DNA of 64,000 bases from Homalodisca vitripennis (GCF_021130785.1 NC_060207.1:103342001-103406000); one strand, 5' to 3'; counted from the first letter of the stretch, positions 25,801 to 40,800 are shown. Notes: generated by a model from the letters alone, not told the origin. Made by a program: numbers and translations.

Positions 25801-28800
25801 GTAGTCTTTGAATGTTCAAAACTCTATTTATACAGAAGTATTTTACCTGGCCTTATCTGTAATTATATTTCTGGAATTGGGAGAGAGAAATATCTTAACA
25901 ATCTCAATCTTAATGTTTTATGTTAGGTCTTTTTCTGTAATGATTGTTTCTAGCTGAAATTTCTAAAGATATATTTCAGCCTTTCTACAAAATTTGGAGT
26001 ACAATGAAACTTGGATAATTCAAACATCAAGGGATGGGTCAGACAATTTTAATTATCCTCAAATTCAAATTACACAGGTGTCTTAAGGAGACTTAACCTG
26101 TTGGATCCCGTAGCCGCACAGTTGCGACTGAGGCAAGTGTGCAGTCGTGGCCCGTTGCCGTACTGTTGCGGCCGCGCGCAGAGCGTTTTATTTTTGCGTT
26201 TTCTTCAACTCAATTAGCTAAATTAAATGACGTTCAATATACCGGGTTACTCGGGAGAACACTGGCTTTCTCGTGAGGTATATTTTGTTTCGTGCTACGA
26301 TACTTGGCAGCCTGTTTTTACTCTAAACGTCGAGGCGTTTCAGCCGGTTGCTGTTGTTTGTACACAATAATTATGGCTTCGCGTAAGCATGAGTTGTTTG
26401 ATCAAGATATTAATGAATTATTGGGCAGTGAGTTTAGTGAACTATCTGAAAGTGACGACGAAAGTGATGTGGATATCTTCAGTCGTGTAAGAAGTGGTGA
26501 TTTTATTTTTAGTGAACTAGTTCGTGATGCAGACTTCAACCACGATTTAGGTTATCTCGATGAACCAGTACCAGGACCATCAGGTGATACTGTTTATTCT
26601 AATAATCGTCCAAATAAGCCTACTTTGGATAGTGTTGACTTGGTAATAAACGAGGTAGTTCAAAATTATAATCCCAGAAATGACTTTACTGGTAATGAAG
26701 GAACTGAATGTAGGCCTAACCCCAAAACCCGGGCCAGCAGATGCCCCTGTGCTGCCATAACCCGGGACTCAACAGGTTAAACGGCCCATTTGTCTCTATG
26801 TTAAAATAAGACACTTTAGATACATTTTTCACAAAAACTAATAATAAACATGTAAAATTTGTATATAGTTTTATATATTTTTTGAAAAGGCTACTGATCT
26901 ATTTTTACTATCAAGATTGATAATTTTGTAATTAAAAAATAAAATGTTATAAAAATTCCCGGTTTTTTACTTTTGTTTTCTTTATAATTACATATTTACT
27001 TCATAAAATTGCTTAGAAATAGATCAGTGTGGTTCAGTGTACCTGTTGAATCTACAGTAAAAAATTTCAGCTCGATATCCTTAGCACTTTTTAATAAAAA
27101 GGTACTTTAGTATGTAAAAGTGAGATTTTCGGAAAATCACATAAAATCTTTTTATTTATACAAAAATAGGACAAAATCACCCTGGAACATATTGGTCACC
27201 ATACTCCACTGTCTCTCCAGGAAGCTGTCTCCTTTTCTTCACTTGGATTTCTTTGATCATTGATTCAGCCTACAAACAAGTTTTTAGGTATTCTGCTCTA
27301 CACAACACTGTCGAAGGACTATTTTAAATTTTGTGTCTTTCCTTGTAAAAATTTTCTGAGCAAGTCAGGATTTGAGAGACCTCGATAAAATAGGCTTGAT
27401 AGCAATCACTATTGGTTCAGGGATAGAGTGTTTGTGATTGTAAGTCTTATTTTCAACTTCAGTTTTTATAAATTTGCACCAGGTATCAGGGAGCGCAGGA
27501 CACAATTGATGACATGGGTTGTTGTCTGTTGCCAATCGATGAAAATAAGAATCCCACACTGCCTTCTTCATAAAAGTTGTTGGTGTTATCTCTAATTGCC
27601 TTGCCATAATTCATTAATGATTTTTTAAGTGAGCCTACAACTGCTCATTTTATCGATTTACCATCGGATAGAGGCATGTTGACCATTTTTGATTCAGATT
27701 CCATATTTGTGTGCCTATTTTCATTACATGTCCCCCATACTGTAACTTTTTAAATTTATGTACCGTCATCTGGACTACCTTCCTTTACCCGAAACAGTTA
27801 TGGATGATGCCACCTGCTACACTGCCCGTGAAACAATTGTGTTGCTCCGCGAACGGTTCCAACATCGCGTTACTTCTTAGAATTCCGACCATCAATTGCC
27901 ACCAAGGTTGTGTTACGTGACGCCATGTGACTCATCTTTGGGGTTTTCTGAAGTCATTGGTGTATGCCATTAAACCACGAAACATCAGTGACTTGAAGGA
28001 GGAAATTCAACGGGTTGTCGGCAAAATGGAAGTAGAAATTTATTGCGCAGTCATTGAGAATTTCATGGACAGAGGTGTTGCATGCCAACTCAGTAGAAAT
28101 CAGGCATCATTTTTCAAATGTGAATTCGGAAGGTTATATGAACGTGTTAATGTATTTATTTTTTATTAGAATAAATCTGAATTTTATATATTACAACCAG
28201 CGCTCTTTTTTAATCATCCTTTATCTATAGATTATTACTACAATTTTTATAATAGCCATCCTAAATGGTAATTATGATTATTTAGTTACATAACAGAAAT
28301 TCATTACATGTGTACTGTATATCACAATATACATTATAACAACAGTGTTATCTTCTTTTGTATAATAGATGACTGCAAATTAACTTACAATCGTTATTGA
28401 GTCTGGTTTTATTTTATTTATATTTTCTTGGTGTACAACGCAAATATAGGTTAACTGTGTTTATAATAAATATAAAAGGGTTAATGAATTTTCTCTCTTT
28501 TTAATTAGTTTGGAATATACATGCAAACAATGAAATCTTGCTTAGTGCTGTTAGGACCCAATCTAAATTTTAGGATTGTATCATGTAATTAAATAATGTT
28601 TGTGTATGAGGAACATTTAACCCTTTGAACCCCAGGCGACGAAATATCGTCGCCGAGAAGATATGCGAAGATCCCCGCGGCGACGATGTATCGTCGCCAA
28701 TGAAGTTGCGAGAATCCCCGGGCGACGTAATATCGTCGCCATGGTATATGCGTTTAATACATATTTATTTGAAATCGTAAAATACTTATTTTATGAGTAT

Positions 28801-31800
28801 TAATACATATTTATATGTATTTTATTAAAATACTAATTTTTTTTATTTATTTATTTACTAATTTATTTATTTAGGTAATATCAGTGATTTTTGTGTTGTA
28901 CGCCTAGAGGTTTTTACAAGTCACATACTTTTATATAAAAATTCAAAAAAAGTTTATTTTTAGAGATATCAATATAATTTTTTTTGTACATACACAAAAC
29001 TAAATTTAGAAAAATAAAATGTGGGTGCCCATAGTAAAAATATTTCTTATTTTTTAATTTAAAAAATCTTAAAATCAATTTTTTTGCCTAAAAATCTATA
29101 TACATATATTTTAAAATTATTTTAATGCTGTTAAACATTTTTTTATACTTCAGACTAATCTTTTTCTGTGTATACAATTTCATTCTGGACATTTTGGTGT
29201 GTAATACAAGACAATAGCATAAAAAATAGCAAAAGTATTAATTTTTTACAAACAGTATGCAAAACAGCTGTTTTTTGCTCCGGGGATTCTCGGTAGTTCT
29301 TAGGTCAAATGATTTTGGTACGTTTTTTTCCACCATCAATATTTTGGTCTGGGGTTCAAAGGGTTAAGAAAACACCAGTAATGCATGAAGTTATTTAGTG
29401 TCTTACTTAAAAGCCAAAGATAGTTTATGAAAACAGTTGGACATTAAAAACAATGCCAAGTTGGAATATTGCCAACATTTCTAGAGAAACTTTCAATATT
29501 GTAATTTTAGAGATATCATTTTGGTGAAATTGAATTCTCAGTTCCCATCCAGTTACCTGGATAATGTTCCTCTCTTGGGTACATTTAATTTTGCGTTAAA
29601 ACGGTATCATTTACATGTTTATTGTAAAAGAAGTATTTATTAAATTTCTAGAAAACTGATTAATTTTGTTTTTTTTTTATTGAAAGAAGTTATTGGTTGG
29701 TGGAAATGAATCAATCATTTTAATTGTAATTTATAGTTTTTATTTATAGTATTTATTAAAAGAGATAAACTAGTCTTGTACATATTAAGCCACTAGATGT
29801 GAGCAAACAGGTTGTGTTTACTAACTATAAATACAACAAATACTTCAGTTTCTAAGGTTTGTTATGCAACAACACCAGGTTAAAATGGCTCTGACACAAT
29901 GTAGAGGTAGTGCACATGTCCAGGTGTAAGACCAATAGTCCAGGTGTAGCATTGTATAAGCGCACAATATAGTTTTTCAATTTATGTGCCATATGCTTGT
30001 TATAATTTCTGTGACACTGATTAATAGCTGTATACAAAAATATATTTAACTTTAGACAGTGCGGAATATGCAATACTTTCTTCTTTTTATCTTCATGCAA
30101 TCTATTATTCTTTACAATATTAATCTAATTATTATTAGTTTCTGTTGTACTTTTTTCAGTTCATCTCCTGTAGCATGTAACCTACACCAACATTCTTTAG
30201 GCATTAGCCATATCTGGAGAGGACGTTTATAACTGATAGTACTGGACTTTGAGTCAATAATGCTTGGATACTAACTGGTTGTATCACTGTCACAGCCTGA
30301 TAAAGCCCGAGGTGCTGTCTGAGTTGGTGACCCTGATCACAACGGAGCCTGTCGAAGACATACCTCAGAGCGAGCGTTACAAACATCCAAATATTGCCTG
30401 CGAGCTACTCACCACCGACATTCCCTCCCTCACCGAAAATTTAGCCCGAGATCCCACTTTGCTGTCCAAACTCTACTCGTTCTTGGAGTCGGAGCCACCC
30501 CTCAACCCTCTTCTCGCTTCATTCTTTAGCCGTACCATGGGAGTACTCGTCGTCCGCAGGAGACCGAACAGGTGTTTACTCTTTTTTTGTTAATGTTCGT
30601 GGAACTATATTGCATTTTAGTGATATTTAATATTGTACTATATTATTCTTATAATTCAAATGTATTATATAGGTGTTTGTAATTATTTCTTTCGTACTAG
30701 TTTGTTAAGTATTGCTATATTCTCTTCTGACAGCTGATGTAATGGTCTAACATTGGGTGGTAGGTATACATGTTGATAATTTACTGTAAAAGTTTTTGTT
30801 GCATCACAGCACTATAAATAAGTTATTTCAAGTGAAAGCGTATAGTGTTGCTAAATAATCAAGTTTTGTATGAACATTGTTTACATTTTTTCAACATTTC
30901 CAACATGGTTGTAGTGAATATTTTCTTGAAGTAATTATAAAAATAAACAAAGAAAACGTTACGATGAGAAGATTATTCTTTTACAAGTACTTGATGAAAT
31001 TATCTATTATACGTCTTTTGTTAACGTTTTGTAAGGTGGTGGCAGCAATTAGCGTTTTATTTCAGGCCTGCATTAAAATGTTCTATTTGTTTTTTATATC
31101 CCTGAAATGTCTATTTTATATGAATTTTATTTATATTTTTATGGTCTCATACATAGTATAACTATAAAGAATCTAAAAAATAAGGTATATAACTGAACTT
31201 TGCTCAAATATAAAATAACTTGAAAAACAGGAATAATATTGTTTTGTTTAGAAAAATTTTGGTTTTGTACAAAAACAAATACATCATATTATAATATTCT
31301 ATAAACTTAATAAAATGACGAACAAAATATACAAATTAGCGAATCATTATTTTACAATAACATTTTTTAACTCTTGTATTTTAACCCTTTCAGTGCCAAG
31401 GGCCGATCTAATCGGCCCGATGGTATTGACGAAAATTGCCAAGGGCCAACTAGATCGGCCTTTCCAATATTGGTCATCCTGTTGCTAAATATTGACGTAT
31501 GATATCGTAAAACGTATCAAATTAAAGCCCAAGAAATGTACGACATAATTCACGTAGTGATAGTTTGTATAGTATACAATATTTTTGTGTAGCTGATATC
31601 TAGAAGGCTGTAGCGCGAACCGCCTGTTGTCACGCTGCAGTCGTTTTGTTTACGTTCAGTTGATTCTGCTAGCTGTCTAGTGTGGCTGTGTTGCCATTTT
31701 GATTAGTGTTTTAAAAGTTTCCTACTTTTATTACTTCAGTTCAATTTCATTATTGAATAAGGTATAGTTTGCCAAATGAGTAAAAGAGATCGCCCTTAAG

Positions 31801-34800
31801 CGAAAATAGGTAAGATTCCGTTATATGCCCCCAACGCTTAAAATTTTTTCAATGAACTTAGAACGTTATAAAACGATGTAGTTGAGTAATAGAACTAACA
31901 CTATGCCTCCAACGCTAATTTTTCATTTACGTATGATTATAATGAATTACAATTGGTTACTAGCTAATCATGTGATGTGCACGGCCTGCCGTAATCGGGA
32001 TTCTCGAGAAAGATAAGATAACAGCGACAACAATACCTGGAAATGCTTGTTGATGATGGAATGTTAGTTCTGTTACTCAACTACATCGTTTTATAACGTT
32101 CTAAGTTAATTGAAAAAGGTTTAAGCGTTGGGGGCATATAACGGAATCTGACTGCGAAAATAAATAAATTTATTCTTAGCCTATATGATAAAAACACTAA
32201 ATCAGTTATTTCATCTGAAGGATTTAGTATAATAGGCCTAATGAAATAAGTCCAAAGTAATTAATTTAAGTCTGTTCATAATAAATAAATAACAGTTGTA
32301 TAATCTACCTTGATTTAATTTCATAAAACTAGTAAAATATATTTTATATGAACAAGAGTAAGCGTGCATGTTGGTGCAGGTTTTCAGCATTTGCTGCAAT
32401 ATATATAAAAAAATCAAAACTCAGTTATTATAAATGTATTATTATGAAACTTGGTAAATTTATTCCAAATAACATGGGGAACATAAAATTAGCACATAAC
32501 ACTAATAAAACAAAAATAAATAAATACTTTTTGTATCTTGAACAAAACAAATGGGTTTTTGTTTTGTTTTTGTATTTTTGTTTACACATATATAAATATA
32601 TTTTTTTAATTTATGGTCAAAATATATATACCAATTTGTAGCCTGTATCTTGCCCTAAATAATACAGCAAAAAGTGTCGCATTATGTTAATTTTTAAGGA
32701 AGATGTTAATTTTTTAGTAAAATACTGTAGTAACATAAAAATAGTGCTTGGCACTGAGTGGAATGGCCTGTTACAAATGATTGCATGGCGGCAAATGATG
32801 AAATGGCTGCATAACCTCCACCTCTTCACGTGGCACTAAAGGGTTAATGTGAAATTTCGCTTTCAGTCGCATCTGCATTACATTTTATTTTGCTGTATAA
32901 AAATTATGATACATGAAATTTCATTACTTTTTTATTTGACATTATAAAAGAATTTTAGAAATAACATTAGTTACACAGAATATTGGCAAAAACTTAACAT
33001 TTTGTAAATATTAATTTCTTATATTATAATTCTTACTATAAAACATTGTTTGCTAATGATCTTTTATTTTTTGTTACAATATTGATGTAATATTTGTGAT
33101 ATTCTTTACATTATTAATGAAAAAATTCAAACTGTGAAGTTTGTTTTTATAAACTAGCTTTTTTTTCCAAACGCTTGAATATGGCCCAAAACTTTACGCA
33201 TGTGACTTTGGGAAATGTCCATGGCACTCTGAGCATTAACATTATATGCAGTAAGATGATTTTAAATGGTTAATTTTACAAATTGGTGATAACAGTAATA
33301 AGTGTTGGTATACATCTCAATCCCTGATACTGTAAGACAAGACAATTATGAAGAAAATAATGTACAAACATCTTTTTTCCAGAATTGGTATTCCTACCAG
33401 TTTACATGTCTGCAAGTCGTAGAGTTCCTCAAGTCCAAACAAACTAGTATTTCACTGCTTCTGAAGCACCTCGGTACCTCAGCAATCATGGACCTGGCCC
33501 TGAAACTAGTCACTCAAATTGAAGGCTCAGACATGAAGCAGAATATTCTTAATGTAAGTAAAGATTTTAATGGGTTTTGTTATGTTTCATTTCTTGTGGA
33601 AGTTGGAACTGGGTATTGCAATAAAAGGTTCAGATCTAGATGAGCATAATGCAAGTAAGGTAAATATTTTAGTGGATTTTGCTGTATTAGATATTTGAGG
33701 GAAATAAAGTTAATTAATTTCATGTTTTTCTTTGTTTAAATTTGAATTACTTCAAACAATAACAGGATTATGAACACTTGTCATTGTTATTTGTTACATC
33801 AACAGGAACACACCATTTAGCCAACTGATATATGCCCTCTTTTTTTAGGTGTATAAACCTAAAAGACAAGGTTAATACACACAAAAAGTAAACAATTCAA
33901 ACACACGGTGTGCTAAACACAGTAAAGTTAAGATTGTCTTAAAAAATGTGTATATGGATTATATAACTGAGCACCAACAGGTATGCTACAAACTTGTAAA
34001 TGTTCATTGCACTTGTTCGTATGTAGTAGGTCTGGTGTGAAGGAGTGCAGCAATTAGAGATATCAGGAGTAGTACAAATGAATAATAATGACATAACACA
34101 GATAATACTGCTAAAATAGTTCATCACTTCTTGAAATGACAATAAATCGGTTTCAATTATTATGATGGACAAGAATTAGGTTCATTAGTAAAATGTAGAA
34201 AAGCTACATATCTAACATCACAATAAATTCTTGAACATTCAAAAGTTGGATATACAAGGTGTGTCCAAAAAGTATCCGACCTTGACGTCTGGCATGAACT
34301 GACCTGACGTTACTCGGCGGCAATGGCAATCTGGTCCCCTTCAAAGTACTCCCCTCCACAAGCCACTACCTTATTCCAACGCTCCTCCCACTTCCGGAAA
34401 CATTCCTTAAATTCACTTTGCGGAATAGCTAACAGGTCCTTCATTGCATTTTGTTTTATTTGTTCAACATCGTCAAATCTTTTTCCTTTCAAAGGAATTT
34501 TTAATTTCGGAAATAGCCAAAAGTCACAAGGAGCTATGTCAGGACTGTAGGTAGGTTGTCGTAGTTGGTTGATGTCGTGTTTGACCAAAAAACGCTGAAT
34601 AAGATTTGAGGAATGAGCTGGCGCGTTGTCGTGGTGCAGGATCCAGTCACGGCTTGTCCAAAGTTCAGGTCGTTTCCTTCGCACTGCATCTCGTAGCCGT
34701 CTTAGGACCTCAAGATAATACTCCTTATTCACTGTCTGGCCTCTTGGAGCATATTCGTGATGAACAATGCCTTCCTGGTCAAAAAAAAACTGTCAGCATT

Positions 34801-37800
34801 GTCTTGCTTTTTTCGGCCATTGCTCTTCGCGAGATTGAGGCTTTGTTTCAGGGTCGTAGGCATAAACCCATGACTCATCACCAGTAATAACTTTTTTAAA
34901 TAGCCCTGGGTGACTTTTTATCAATTCCAGATTGTCCTGTGTGATTTCAAGTCGACAGTTCTTTTGGTCTTCTGTCAGCAGCCGAGGAACAAATTTTGCC
35001 GAAACACGGTTCATTTTTAAATCTTCGTGTAAAATGTTACAAACTGACGATTTTGGTATTCCTAAATCTTCTTCCAGCTCTCGGACAGTCAATCGACGAT
35101 TTTCAGTAATTGCTGCATGAACACGTTCAACATTTTCAGCGTTTCTGGCCTTTGAAGGCCTGCCAGATCGGTCATCACTCTCCACTGATATGCGGCCATT
35201 TCTAAACCGCCTAAACCACTTTTTTATTTGTGTATCGTCCATAGACACGGTACCATAAACTTTCCGTATCATAGTAATCGTCTCTGATGCTGAATGGCCA
35301 AGTTTTTGGCAAAATTTAATGCAAATGCGCTGCTCAACATGTTCAGTCATATTGAAATGCGACACACACACACGACAGTACTGTACGGAACAGAGTTCTG
35401 TAACTCACTGAGTGACCGGATCGTATTCAATGCCTAATATGGGAAGGCCCTCCCCTCCAATAACCGGTTCGAGCCGGTCGGTTACGCCGCGGCCGCCTAC
35501 TGGTCGGCGGTCGGATACTTTTTGGACAGACCTCATATTGTAAAGGCCATCTATAGTTTCCTTTAATTTAAGGTTGCCCACAACTAATTCCTTCCACCAA
35601 GTGAAACAATTTTGTTTGTTACTTTCACTGTGATGTTTGTGACACTGTAAAAAAGAAAGATGGCAAAGTGGGGAGTGAGGTATACTACGACTACACACCC
35701 AACTATTCTGGTATTCACCAGATTTTTAGGCCTTGCATATTTGTTTTATTGTTCTTATATGTGAAGGATTTAAAGTTTTATTTTTTGTGTCCTTAAAAGG
35801 GAAAATTTGACTCAGGTCACAAAATTAAAGAATAAAACCACCGTAGGAGCTGAACAGCATTACAATAGATAAGTTGATGGGAAACAGTGTTAGAAAAAAA
35901 TGTATAGTACTTGTATTGCATAATTACCATTGCAAATACTTTAAAGGAAAGAAAGTCCAACAATTTGTATATTTTGTAAATAAATTTATTTAAATGAAAA
36001 ACCTTTTGATTGCCCCTCATAACTGAGCAACAATTGACTATTATAGAAATCCTGTATTATTCAATCCGTTATGATATACTAAGAGTGTTATTATCTCTTT
36101 ATAATAAACAAATTTCTAGAGTGTGTTTGCACATTGCAATAATTTATTTTTGTGAACGTGCCAGGAAGATTTTTGGTGATGGTAGAGATCAATTGTTACA
36201 GTTCATGGCTACGCAAGGCCTGGTAGAGAACTTGGTAGACCTGCTGTCTCCTAGTGCAGGCTCTGGTATCAACTCAAATGCTGCACTGTTGCTCTGTGAT
36301 ATTATCGTCAAATCTAGAGAAGCTCAGCTCACTTGTGAAAACAAACCTGAACCTGACCCCATTCTTGCCAGTTTGGAATCGTAAGTAATAATCAATGATA
36401 TATTTTGTTTTACAATAAAGTGTTTAAAATTATATCTGTTGAGTATTGTTGTATTTCACTCATCTTGAATGACTAATAGAGTTTGTGGTAACTATAATGA
36501 TCACTATCTCTGCTGAAACATCCTATTTATTTATAATACATGAGATATTTTGTATTTTATAAAAAAAACTTAAGAAATTAATAATTGGACACAATAAATA
36601 ATAAAAAATAAAAATAATGAATATATATTATATATATATTTTTTTCAATAAACATTCAGTTACAAAAAGTACTTTCTCCGCCGGGACTCGAACCCGGATC
36701 TCTCACTTGCCGGGTGAATGTGCTACCATTACACCACAGAGCCCTTATTTTTTACGATTGAATTATTTTGTATTTGGCCGTATCTGTCACATATGCGTTT
36801 AACCCTCGAGCTGGCAGTTGAAATGTCCTCAAGTGGCAGGCCATTTTGAGGTGTTTTGCAGTAGTATCGGTTTTTAATTTTTTAAAATATAATTTGATTA
36901 TAAACCTATATGTGTTATATATAATTTTTTTCACAAGGAAATTTACTTTTTAGTAATGCAAATAAAAACCCCAAAATAAAAAAAAATTATCACTCTTTTA
37001 CTAAGTTTATTTTTAAAAAATCAAAAAAATTTATGTAAAAGTGGTGGGGGTGCACCTATAAAAGACATATTGTGTGAAAAAAATATTTCCAAAATACCCA
37101 AAATGTTGAAAATTTTATATATAGTTTTAGAAAATGTATAGTTTACTACATTTTTTTATTAAAACAATATTATGAAATACCTCTAAACTGAAGAAAGTAC
37201 AAAACGACTAAATTCATTGCTATGGCTACGACTGTGTTATAAAATTCATCAAAACCTTATTTATTACTCGAAAAATTCATAAAATACTCTAAAATATAAA
37301 ACAAAACAGGCTCTACAAAATAAAAATATTAAATGTAAAAATAAATAAAGAAGCTTTATATCATGATCATCGCATATGAAAATGATCCTAAAGCTAACTA
37401 AAACGATCACAACACTGCACATAGCCTAGATTACAATGGCTCACTAATATCTTTTTTCACATATATTTCTTCATAACATCATAAAACACAATCTACGAGA
37501 ATTTATACGCATAAATAAACACACTTATTACATAAAAACACTTTCATGTAATAAACTTACGTTTTAGATGGACAAGAATAACGCGACCGGGTACCAATAC
37601 AACAACTACGGCCGACTGTTTACAAACAACTCGTTTTCAATACGTCATAGTTATGTCATGGCTGCTAACAAAACAAAACAAAATACATCGATCAAATCAG
37701 CAACTATTTCTGATTCCAGTGGTATATGAATCATGGCAGTTTAGTTTGTGTATTGATTATAACAAATATCAAACGGGCATGTGTCAAATCAACTGATTTT

Positions 37801-40800
37801 CAGGCGACTGCCACTACAGAAACAATTATTTCGACTGATAATCAGGCGACTGCCAGTTGTAGAGTTAAATAACCGAATTAACATATGATCGGCAGACCAA
37901 ATACCTGTCAAACGACTTTTTTATTTACATTAAATTTGTATAAATGGCAATAGCCGAATTTAATTTCAATAAACATTCAATCACAAAAAGTACTTGCTCC
38001 GCCGGGACTCGAACCCGGATCTCTCACTTGCCGGGTGAATGTGCTACCATTATATATTTTATATATATATATTAATGTAATGAAAGTAACTAAAACCCTT
38101 TTAAAAATCTTTTTATTGCATACACGTGTTTCGGTTTTTAACCATCATCAGTGTACATTAACCTCTAAATAAATAATAAACAATTAGATATACACATGTG
38201 GACCTTTTAAACATATGTTAAATTTAAATGACACAGTTTTAATTTTCTTATTAGTAATCTGTATTTAATATTTTAATTTTTTCAAAAATTGGATTTGTCT
38301 TATTTTTCAGATTACTATTTAAAATGTTATGAGGATCTTTGTTATAATTTAGATAGATATGTAATTCTTCTTTTGTGTTTAATTTCTCTCCTTTCCTTTC
38401 GATACATAATATTTCCATGTTCTTTTCAATATTTTTGTAGTTATGGTCAGTCTCCAATAAGTGTTCAGCAAAATTTGATTTTATTGTAGAAATGTTATTT
38501 GTTTTCAAAGCTTGTATGTGTTCTTTAAACCTTTTATTAAAATTTCTTCCAGTTTGCCCAATATAATAGCTTTCACAGTCACTACAGTTAATTTTGTATA
38601 CTCCAGATTGTTTGTATAATTCTTGTTTGTCATCATGTCATTTTGGTTCACTTTGTTTTCAATAAGTTTAAATGTATTATTTCTTGTTTGGTGACTGATG
38701 GAGAATCTTGATATATTATATATCTTCTGTAATACAAATCAGCTTTAATACTCTTCCAAGTAGTTTAAAGTTAAACAAAACAGAAGATCTAGTGTTCATG
38801 TTTTAATTTTTGAGTTCTCAGAACCCTTCACCAGAAACACAGAATAAATAAAACATAGAAACAGAACTCAAACCAAGAATTGAAACATAAAAAAAAAAAA
38901 GAATTTTAACAATTAAATACCATAAACAATAAGATTCCAATAAGCTGTATGAAGAATATTTGTAAATGTTTACATAGAGCTAAAACTTTATATAACGCTA
39001 GATTATCTGTTTTGTTTAAACTTTAAACTACTTGGAAGTATATATATATATACATATTAAAACATATATTATATTGTTTCACAACCCATAAAAACAACGC
39101 TTCATTTTCACTTTTGTCAGATTTGATTATTCAGAGAAGTTATTTAATTTACCAAGATAAATAGATGAAAAGTGTATATCTGAAAAAATAATGTACATTA
39201 TTTGATGGTGCTTTAATGGTTAAGTATTCTGTTTATGTTAATGTATAATAACAATAAAGCAAATAGTATATATATATATAATTTTAGAATGTTTTATACT
39301 ACTCACGATTAAATTGAACAAAACTTTTTTATTTAAGCATCTATTTATTACGGTTTAGAAAGTAGCTTGCAAGTGTGTTGAAAATAATATAAATATTATA
39401 GAACTTTTCTTTGGGCATAATTGTGGTCTGAATTACATAAAGAATAAATAACTTTTAGAAGATTGATTATGTATTGCGAAACTAGGTAGTGGATAGTAAA
39501 AATAAAACCTGTGTAGGTAATTTTATATGAGTAACAATTAACAATTAAAAAATGATGTTTTATTCATTTTCAGTGGCGAGACAATTAAGAAGATATTAGA
39601 AGTTATTTTAAATGGAGAGAAAAAGGAAAGTAGTTTAATTGGAGGTATTTCAGTTCTCTTAACTCTTCTGGAACCCTCTAAACCAATGTAAGTTGATTGT
39701 TGTTTTATTTTAAACTAATCATGGGTTAGTTTAATAAATCGTCAATTCAGATTGGAAACTGTCTTGTTTGTACATTAAAAGTGTAAACTTGGAATACATG
39801 TATGTAATCAAATGGTTGCTGGTGCAATTCCCAATTGTATCCAAAATCTCTTGATCATTACATTTTTGCTTCTTTAATTGAGGAGGTGTATTGACACATT
39901 TAGATTCTAGGTTTCTACTTATTCATAACATTTGATTCTTGTTGGTTAATGGTTATCGCAAGATAACCGGATCAAGCAATGTCGAGCCTGGCTGCTGCTT
40001 GGATGGGTGACCGCTGAGCAAGGGCGGATCCAGGATTTTTGTGAGGGGGGGGCGGTCTGAGATTTTGGGAGATTTTTTACACATATGATTCATGTTGGTA
40101 GTCAAAGCTCTGTAATTTGACATATAATGTTATTATTGTATACTAATGAAAAAAAAGGGCTAAAGTGATAAATGAAAAACAATGTAATATTTCCAATAAA
40201 CTGTATATAATCTGACAAAAGTTGTAAAAATACAACATTTTATCTTTAAAGTACAAAATCGAGTCTTCTGTTTTTTTTGGCTTGCAAATCTGTTAATGAC
40301 TTTTTCGGGGCATACTTCGATGTCCCTGTGCACGTTTAGCAGAGCGAGTCCAGTCAACCTATCCTCTGCCATCCTTGTTCTGATCCATGACTTTAATTTT
40401 CTCAGAGTTGAAAAAGATCGTTCTGCCGTTGCTGTTGGAAAAAACAATAAGTTCTAACAGATTGGCAAAAAAGGTCAAATGTTTCATACCAATGAAAAAA
40501 ATACTTTTTAACTAACAACCACACGATTTAAGAAAATACTATTAGTTTTACTGGTTTTAGAAATTATCTGCTAATAAATAATTTTGAAAAAATAGTATAA
40601 ACAAAAATTACTTACCTATTGAAATTGGAAGAGTAAGCAGAATTTGTACCAAAGCCCTTAGAAGAGGGTAGTTGTTTTCATTTAATGCTTCAAAACATTT
40701 CATTGCTTTAGTTATAGTCTTAAATTCATTATAATTAGGAATGTTCTTGAGGGAGCATACTTCGTTCATAAGTTTCAGTAGCATCGTGTTTTTGTTCAAT

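Noticed and set aside
28800..28880. Tandem TTTA repeats as a CRISPR or satellite array
   Set aside because: Irregular low-complexity AT sequence inside TTAA element 4 with no unit-spacer structure.
30204..30386. 60-codon - strand frame
   Set aside because: Shadow of PPP6R exon 3, which has clear conservation on the other strand.
36673..36744. Working tRNA gene on the - strand
   Set aside because: The acceptor stem does not pair, the loop lacks the usual U33, and a near-identical copy lies 1.3 kb away: it is a SINE head.
39960..40018. A genuine 5S rRNA gene
   Set aside because: Only the internal promoter region matches; the body and A/T-rich tail after the hAT insertion are not 5S.
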